A stretch of DNA of 53,998 bases from Phoronis australis (Eukaryota > Phoronida > Phoronidae): positions 1,101,264-1,155,261 of the forward strand of contig NMRA01000061.1 in assembly GCA_002633005.1 (NCBI GenBank), given 5' to 3'. The notes beneath the pieces are model-generated. The model searched no databases. It was not told the origin of the DNA and saw only the letters and a list, made by a program, of their open reading frames with translations. Shown piece by piece: positions 47,410 to 53,998 of the stretch; position 1 is the first letter of the stretch, and each line of letters starts with the position of its first letter. The translations under genes were made by a program, and so were the position numbers.

Positions 47410-48740
47410 GGTGTGGTCGACGCATTTGAATATTTGTCTCTGAATCCAGTTTGGCATATCATAGACCTGTCCTGAAATAACACAGCACAACCCTCTCTTT
47501 AAGGTGTTGACCCACAATGCAACACTGGTGTCCAGCACTTTTCCTGGTTCTTCCTATGGCATGATGTACTTAGTCATTATCTCATCTCAAAAATATTATG
47601 TAATTCATCCTTTTGATGCTGGCAAACTTGTGTAATTGCATTGTGAGTGGAAATAGGGGTAAATATCAGCCATGGATTAATGTGCTTCCTTCTTCAACAA
47701 CTCAGGAGATCCATACATTTGAAAAGTAGGTCAGTCATGCAGTGTATTTCCTATCTCCGAAAGAGGAGACTTCGATCCAAAACTGACCCATTTGTAGCCT
47801 ATCATTGCATGTGCTTTAAAAAGTAATTCTGTGCCAATGACTGATTCCTGCCAATTGGTTTTCATTGACATCCACATTTTATTAGGATCTCAAGTTATTG
47901 TTTGGTTGTGTGTGGAATAAATCGTCCTTCTCACATATTCAGCGAGAGCTCTCTTGCCATAAATCTAATTTCCATAAATCTAATTTCGCCAACTTTTGTT
48001 AGAAAAATCCTGTGTCAGGTTCTTGACGTCTCTATGGTGACCAAGTAAAAGTCAGTTTTTCTTGGCACTTCATGTGTTTTGACATGGAAAGAAGGCTTGT
48101 TGTAGACAGTGTCAACTTTCATCTTGATAGCCTGAGTTGTTGATTTCTCACTATTTCTCATGAGAGTAATTGCCAAAGTTGAAAATTGCTTTTCTATTTT
48201 TCAAACTTTATGCTTTGAATATTGGAAACTTAAAAAAAAATTGTAACATCTGCTATGTTTTCTACAACCTTTTGACTCGTTACTATATCGAGTTTGGATT
48301 TTGCTGTATCCACTTTGGATCACATGTTTTGAATTTGAAAATTGTGCAGTAAATCAAAATCATGGAAAATAAGTTATTTATAGCACGTTTTGAATGTTTA
48401 GCACCTGTTATGTGTGGTGAGTTTGAGACTTTTGTGGAAGGCCGTCCCACAGTATGAACACGGACTTTCGAACATTTCTTAAAAATTTCTGCCTAGTTTG
48501 AGTCTTCTATCTTGTAGAAGACTAACAACAAACTAAGATTTTTTGTCAATTTTGTTGCAAAATTGACAAATTGATATTTTTCTTGCCCACCATATTATAA
48601 TTAGGTGTAGAAATACTCCACCTATAATGCTCAGTCATTCCTAATTTGCGTCCATCATAGTTTGTAAGATTGGTAGGTACACCCTACAGATCAAGGTTCA
48701 AGTTTTTCTGTTATCTCTTGAAGGCTGGACATTACTGTAG

Positions 48741-49175
48741 TCCCTTTTAGACATCAACTTTTGGCCCGGCGCAACTGACACGGGGCAAATTGACCCGTGT
48801 CAAGCGGCCGTTTACACACACAACTCACTAACTGTGCCAAGACGGAAATTAAAGGGTGCAGAGACTGGATCGCACGTACGCAGGTTTACAAATGACGAGA
48901 GTTGCAGAGACAAAGAACCCGTATGTATGTCATTGCACAAGCGTAGTAGAGATGATCCTTTCCGCCTTGCTCCAGTTTCGCGTTTAGACTTCTAATTGAC
49001 ACGGCGCAAGATGTTCGAGCGCAAATTGCTCTACCTCACAAACGGGTGGCAAAAATTTGTCACCGCAGTGTCAATTTGCTCCGTGCATGTCCGTTTACAC
49101 ACCGGAACAACTTGTTCCGCGTCAGCTGATCCGTGTCAACTTTGTAAGTGTAAACGGTGTTAATGTGGAACTTGC
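48741..49175. mobile_element. foldback-type element with nested inverted repeats
   Basis: Block 48772-48794 (core GGGGCAAATTGAC) is nearly the reverse complement of 49069-49091 (core GTCAATTTGCTCC). Inside the left arm GACACGGG (48777-48784) pairs with CCCGTGTC (48794-48801). CCGTTTACACAC occurs on both sides and GTGTAAACGG near the right edge. CpG-rich compared with its surroundings. Exact ends and target duplication are not resolved. Confidence 0.5.
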
Positions 49176-49379
49176 CCGCTGTCTCTGTGATTGCTTGGTC
49201 AAATTAGTTAGAAACACAACATACAGCCACAATGTGAATATATAGTAGGTTGAAAATTGACAAATGTTTTTAAGAATGATATTTGTGCTGAAAATGATCT
49301 GCCGTTAATCACTCAACAGTGTGCAGTAAGTATCGTGAGGTGCTGTTGGGGAATAACACTGCATGCTGTGGGGTAAGTG

Positions 49380-49558
49380 AGCCCCCCAGGTACATCATAA
49401 GGGCAAAGGTCACCTTCTTGCAATTTTTTTTTGTTTTCACATTCACAAGTTGTCAATGAATACAACTGCACCTCGTTTAGCGAAGATGATGTTCAAACAG
49501 CATTGTCATTCACTTCCTGCTATATATTAGCTTAGTTAGGAGCATGCAAATACATCAT
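49380..49558 (+). repeat. dispersed repeat family B, copy 2
   Basis: The partner of 36501-36670 in the same orientation. Shared start (AGCCCCC) and end (AAATACATCA) suggest two insertions of one short element. No terminal repeats or target duplication could be fixed. Confidence 0.75.
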
Positions 49559-50156
49559 TAAAGGTGTGTCTAACCAAATCTAGGTCAAGGTGTCTTGTTG
49601 GCTTAGGTATCGATTTCTTATGCTAATAAACGGTGCAGAGGAATTTCTTAAAATACATTGTGTGTTTTCAACAGCCTAATTATGTGTTCTGTGTGTTTTG
49701 GCCTAGAGTCATGTCTTCACGGCAAGTTATCTAGCACGGCTCTTACTCTCCTCAGAGGAAGGGTGCCTATACATTCCGAGAGCGAAGGGGAAAATCCCTC
49801 CACGGCCGCCACCTATTTCTTACATCTCTAGTAATCACCAACGCACCACCCTGGTGTTGACCTCAGTAGCCAAAACTCATGTTTTGTGCTATGGCCTGAC
49901 ACATTACTTTGTAGAGCAGACTAGTCTGGCTGGCCATGTGACTTTTTCTGGAATTGGACTAACCTAAGTAGTGTGGGCGTCAGGTACTGTGATCCTAATG
50001 CTCCCTTGGATGACTTTCTTTGCTTCATGCTATATGATACCCCTGCAACTGTGATGAAACTAACCCAAATTCTACATTGAGGCTATGATCCCTGAAAAGG
50101 TTAGACAGTGACCACTACCTCTAGCTGGACTTATGGTGAAGCTGGTATAGTCGCTT

Positions 50157-50304
50157 CATATGCTGGAAGCTTTTTGACGAATTTTGCCTCACATTGTTTA
50201 AAACGTCAAAGCCACATTGTTATAAGTACTATTTGTGCTTAGAGGGACACCTTCCATCTCTAACAAATACTCCTCTAATCAAACTTTTTCTTCGAGCAGT
50301 TCTG
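50157..50304 (+). repeat. dispersed repeat family A, CpG-depleted copy
   Basis: The same family as 38905-39083, with ACGCCGG replaced by ATGCTGG and CTCGCA by CTCACA. This is the pattern expected from decay of methylated CpG in an older copy. Confidence 0.7.
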
Positions 50305-50930
50305 GTGCAGGCTAGTGTTAAATATAGCCAGTTGCAGATTTGGGCAAGTGAACGAAGGACTGCGACACTCCCAATACGTTTTGTGTATGTCTTTGATTTC
50401 ACAGCATAGTCTGTTGTGTCTTTGACTTCACAGTGCATTCTGCTAAGTCATTTGAGTTCCACTCAGGGCCCTCAATGCCTTGATTTTGGGGTTCAGGGTG
50501 GTGTCAGTTACCTTCTGGAAAATTATTGCGACCAACTACACAGCAACAAAAGTATGACAAATTTTGTTATCGGTTACAGCTATGATGATGCAGAACATAC
50601 TTAGATAAAGAACTTGAGCAATTTCTCTTGCATTAGTTGAAGACCAGGCTGTAATGGATGGTAGTTACTGGAAGTTGTTGTGTTTGAAACTGTCCCATTA
50701 GAAGCTCTAATTGGTCTATTTACTGCATGTGCCACTAAAATGTACTCATGTTCTAATGGCTTGTAGTGGCCATGTTTGGTTTGAACATGCTTAGCCATTG
50801 TGTAAACAGTGTTTGCTGTCAAGCCACTTCTATGGTGTGCTGAGTAAATAACATAAATGTTGCACTTCTCAGTCTCACTGTTCCAGTGGTAGAGATGGTC
50901 TTCACAAGTGCGGTACACACTCTTTAGTTA

Positions 50931-51326
50931 CCCTAGAACAAGTTTGTCCTAAGTCCCGTCCACATTCAGACATACGCTAAGACAACTTGCACTAGTTTAA
51001 GTGGAGCGTCCACACAGACATCCGATAACCAGCGCAAGGCGGAACTTGCTGCTCTGCACGACAATGAACAGCTGATGTGAATACGGCACGCAAAAAAGAC
51101 CTGTCTGTACGTTTTGTAGCTGATAATTAATTCATCTTGCCCCAGGTTTGCGCCACACGGCGATTAGAAGTGGCACTTGTTCAAGTTACCCTAGAACAAT
51201 TAGTTACCCGACCTCGATAAGATGGAGTAAGTTGTCACAAGTGGGGTAAGTTGCACTAGTTTAAATAGCATCAACACAGCCCTCAAACCTAGCAACAACT
51301 CATTTCAGGACTAACTTGTTCTTGGG
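50931..51326. mobile_element. Harbinger-like MITE, about 396 bp
   Basis: The left end CCCTAGAACAAGTTTGTCCT is an imperfect reverse complement of the right end (AGGACTAACTTGTTCTTGGG), and TTA flanks both sides (50928-50930 and 51327-51329). Three-base TTA/TAA duplications with GGG/CCC ends fit the PIF/Harbinger superfamily. A related copy lies at 47018-47409. No transposase is encoded. Confidence 0.65.
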
Positions 51327-53831
51327 TTAATCTGTTGTCTCCAGGTTCAGCTGTAGTGTGGGTGCTGTTTGACACGTGGGTGACAACTCACCTCCACCTT
51401 ATTAAGATAGATATCTTCAAAAATGCGATGAATATTTCATTGAGCTAGCCTTCCGTATAGGATAATCGTTTCTTCAAACCTATTTTGGACTCTGTATTTT
51501 TGAAATCCTGGGTTAAACCTTTGTACTATTTGTGTAGTCTTATGATCATGGATGTAAGCAGTCACGGATATACAGTGGGATACAGACGTGGGTCAGGAAT
51601 CGCGTTCAAATGGATGGATGGCTTTACGTGTGTCACGTTTGATATACGGTTGGCATTATTACGTCCTGATATGAAAGAGAATGTTGGAAATCTGACTAAC
51701 CCCAAATTATTTTTGCATAAAATCTAGTGCATTCTTAGTAAATTTTATTATAAAGTTATAAAATAAAATGTCGTGTGACTGTTGTTGTCCTTACATGACT
51801 GAGCATAGGATAACAACAACATACTTGTGTCACTTTGTCATTGTTATCCAATAAGAAAAGCTATAAATAACATAGGTGAATACTGGATTTACTTCACAAT
51901 GTGATAACATCCATAACGCGAAGTTGTCGTGAGGACTCGATTGGGACCTCAGGGGTCTCACGCTCCACCGGCTAAATTGAAAAGGCTTTGTCCAGTCACG
52001 CGTTGTGGGTCATAAATCGAGATAATGATACCAACAGCTGACGCGACAAGCAGAACTACTTTCTTTTACTTCATTTGTGCACTAACTGGAGAAATTTAGA
52101 ATTAGACTTTTAAACACTATCCGATCGTCAACTTTTTTCGGGAGACTTAAATCTCATCTGCCTGGAAAATAGTCTTGTATATTTAACAAACACTTAAAGC
52201 CAGCCGTTTTCACTACTGTTTTTGTCTCGAGCTGTGAAATATTGATTATATACAGCATTCAGTTGCAGAGGCATTCAGTTTTGCAAGGGAGAAATTTGCA
52301 GTTGTGTCATTAATTTTGTCTTGAGTGTAGAGTACTACTGATTGTTGATGGTCTTACAAGTGTTTGATTGAGGTTGTTCAGCACATCATGACCTTTGACC
52401 TCTCGCCTTCACAGCAGATAAAGCGGGTGGATAAGAAGCAAGTAATATAGTAAAATCTTTTAAAATCTGATCAATTTCTGAGGAAAGTAATTATCGCGTG
52501 ATTGATATTGCCGCTTTTGGAGAGGTTTCCGGCATTGGTGTCGACGTATGTCTACACCCATACAAAACGCTGTCTGATGATGCGGTACTTTTCGAGTTGA
52601 ATTAATTAAAAGTTCGTTTGGTGCCATATGTCTTTTAAGAAAAAGACAATAAATTTCACTTCTCCAGTTCTCCGACATACATTCATTTTGTATCCTAAAT
52701 TTGCAAAACATGACAAGTGGTCCATTGTTGTATCAGATCAAAAACATTGTTGAACAATGTTTAGGTGATACTACCATTCTATTCTATCTGTTGATATCTG
52801 GCTAGGTTGAGTTTTGTTAATACCAGTTCAGTCTGGGTCATTGACTTTTGATTATACAACGATTGCATAGCTGTCAGACATGGTAAGTAAATTGCAAAAT
52901 TTAAAACAACAACTTCTCTTCCAAATAAATGCCCAGGTGACTGAGGTATTTGCTATATTTAGATACTGCTTTTCTGTTGGTTTAAAGAAATTAAGAAAGG
53001 TTATCTGAAAGTCTTTTAAGGAGTACTTTGAATGTGACTGACTGTTGGGCTTCCATACTGGTGCGAGGGTTGATTAGAGGTCAGAAGTTCCACAAGGTGT
53101 CGCCATCGGATTTTTGAGGGTTTTTCTCAATTTATTGAAGTACAAATATAAAATATCTCGGTTTAATGATCAATGGCAAACTAGTCAAATTTGATTTTCT
53201 GATTTGCTGCAGCAAATTTTAATGCTTTACCGTGTTCAACTTCTATGTCATATTTCTACCATAAGAAAATATTTGGAAACAGTATGAGCATTCACAGCAG
53301 TGCTGGAAGCTGAAGCGCTTGAAACATAAAAAATGTCAATTTGCAGTTCTGTCCAAAACTGGGGAGATTTTTCTGAGTTAAATGTCAATTTGTTATTTGT
53401 AAAGCTGATCCCATTGAGTATGTGAATCCATTTTGGACGATTAGTCAATGGATGTATTAAATGTGAATTTGTTGATTGTTTTAAAGATAATCCGTTTGAG
53501 AATGTGAATCCTTTGATAAATTAGTTATAGGTTGATTGTTTAGTTACACGGGAATTTTATCTCTGAGATGCCGAGGATGGGCATGGTTGTTAAAGTGTAC
53601 GCAACATGACTCTAGTACCTCAAAATAAATTTTATTATTATATCTTACTTGATTTCAGTGCCTTTAGTGCACAGCTCATAAAGAAACACGTAAAAATTGA
53701 AAAAAATAATAATTATGTACAACGTCATGGGTTGAACCCAAGTCGTTCGGCACACTGTTCGGATCAGCAACTAAGTGTATAGAGTGAAGTGAAAGTAAAG
53801 TATATTTAGCGTCGAGAAGGTTCGTAGAGTG

Positions 53832-53998
53832 ATGAAAAGATGTGTTTGCGGAGGCTGCAGCAACAGCAGTCAGACGGAGAACGTCTCGGTGTTCCGAAGG
53901 ACGCCAAAGTTGCGCAGTAGTGGCATCGCTTCGTGCGCCGAACGAGAGTGTGGGACCTCAGCGTGGACCAAGCGATTCTGTCCGGAGCCACTCTGTGT
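53832..53998 (+). pseudogene. THAP-type zinc finger, damaged and cut by the window edge
   Basis: From the ATG the frame reads MKRCVCGGCSNSSQTENVSV, the start of a THAP domain (C-x2-C with GCSN). The rest continues in another frame as VPKDAKVAQ, a TAG, then WHRFVRRTRVWDLSVDQA, matching the FPKD...W...VRR...W part of the domain. So there is at least one frameshift and one in-frame stop. THAP domains bind DNA and occur in P-element-type transposases and host regulators. The second zinc pair (C-x2-H) would fall beyond the window. Confidence 0.65.

Larger units (their letters stand above)
41625..53831 (+). other. REEP intron 1 or sequence beyond it; no further REEP exon found
   Basis: Begins with the donor GTATGT. 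I looked for exons encoding the FGYGA-x-LCN and YPAY membrane-hairpin motifs and saw none. The stretch holds the ORF fragments at 41792-42480, MITEs, the foldback element and dispersed repeats. From 42812 to 46970 and 51333 to 53831 I see nothing beyond unconserved AT-rich sequence. Confidence 0.55.

Noticed and set aside
41625-53998. Second exon of the REEP gene
   Set aside because: No frame encodes the FGYGA-x-LCN or YPAY motifs with an acceptor in phase, so it probably lies beyond the window.

Overview
This window is from the nuclear genome of an animal with intron-rich genes. It is AT-rich, has many short dispersed repeats, and every coding exon I could place is bounded by GT-AG splice sites. 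The two conserved genes (COG1 and a REEP5/6-type gene), the exon density and the repeat content (LINE fragments, hAT-, Harbinger- and pogo-like MITEs, a THAP domain) fit an invertebrate metazoan, perhaps a deuterostome. The sequence alone does not fix the species.

The main gene is COG1, on the minus strand from 41388 (ATG) to 19981 (stop). I placed 22 coding exons by splice sites, reading phase and similarity to vertebrate COG1. They join in phase without a stop into 2763 nt, or 920 residues (human COG1 is about 980). The product is subunit 1 of the conserved oligomeric Golgi tethering complex. Its first coding exon is only 19 nt. Exon 2 occurs twice (37898-38027 and 40258-40387) inside a 1.46-kb near-identical duplication. 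The second copy begins exactly at a single N (39741), so the duplication is probably a mis-joined second haplotype.

Head to head with COG1, 106 bp away, the first coding exon of a REEP5/REEP6 (Yop1-type ER-shaping) gene starts on the plus strand at 41495. The shared gap looks like a bidirectional promoter, and a YY1-type motif covers the COG1 start codon. No later REEP exon was found up to 53998, so 41625-53998 is either its first intron or runs past it. That stretch holds MITEs, a foldback element, short unrecognised ORFs and, at the very end, a damaged THAP-type zinc finger.

Positions 1-19980, downstream of COG1, contain no gene I can support. They hold a second N-associated duplication (2772-4038), a 149-bp tandem duplication, a 50-bp minisatellite, a pogo-like MITE, a LINE C-terminal relic, a hammerhead-ribozyme-like motif and a degenerate ~100-bp repeat array. 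The introns of COG1 carry a clean hAT-like MITE with a 6-bp target duplication and a LINE reverse-transcriptase relic. I found no tRNA, rRNA or CRISPR array. Nothing here is convincingly a wholly new system; the strongest leads are the exon-2 duplication, the bidirectional promoter and the individual small mobile elements.
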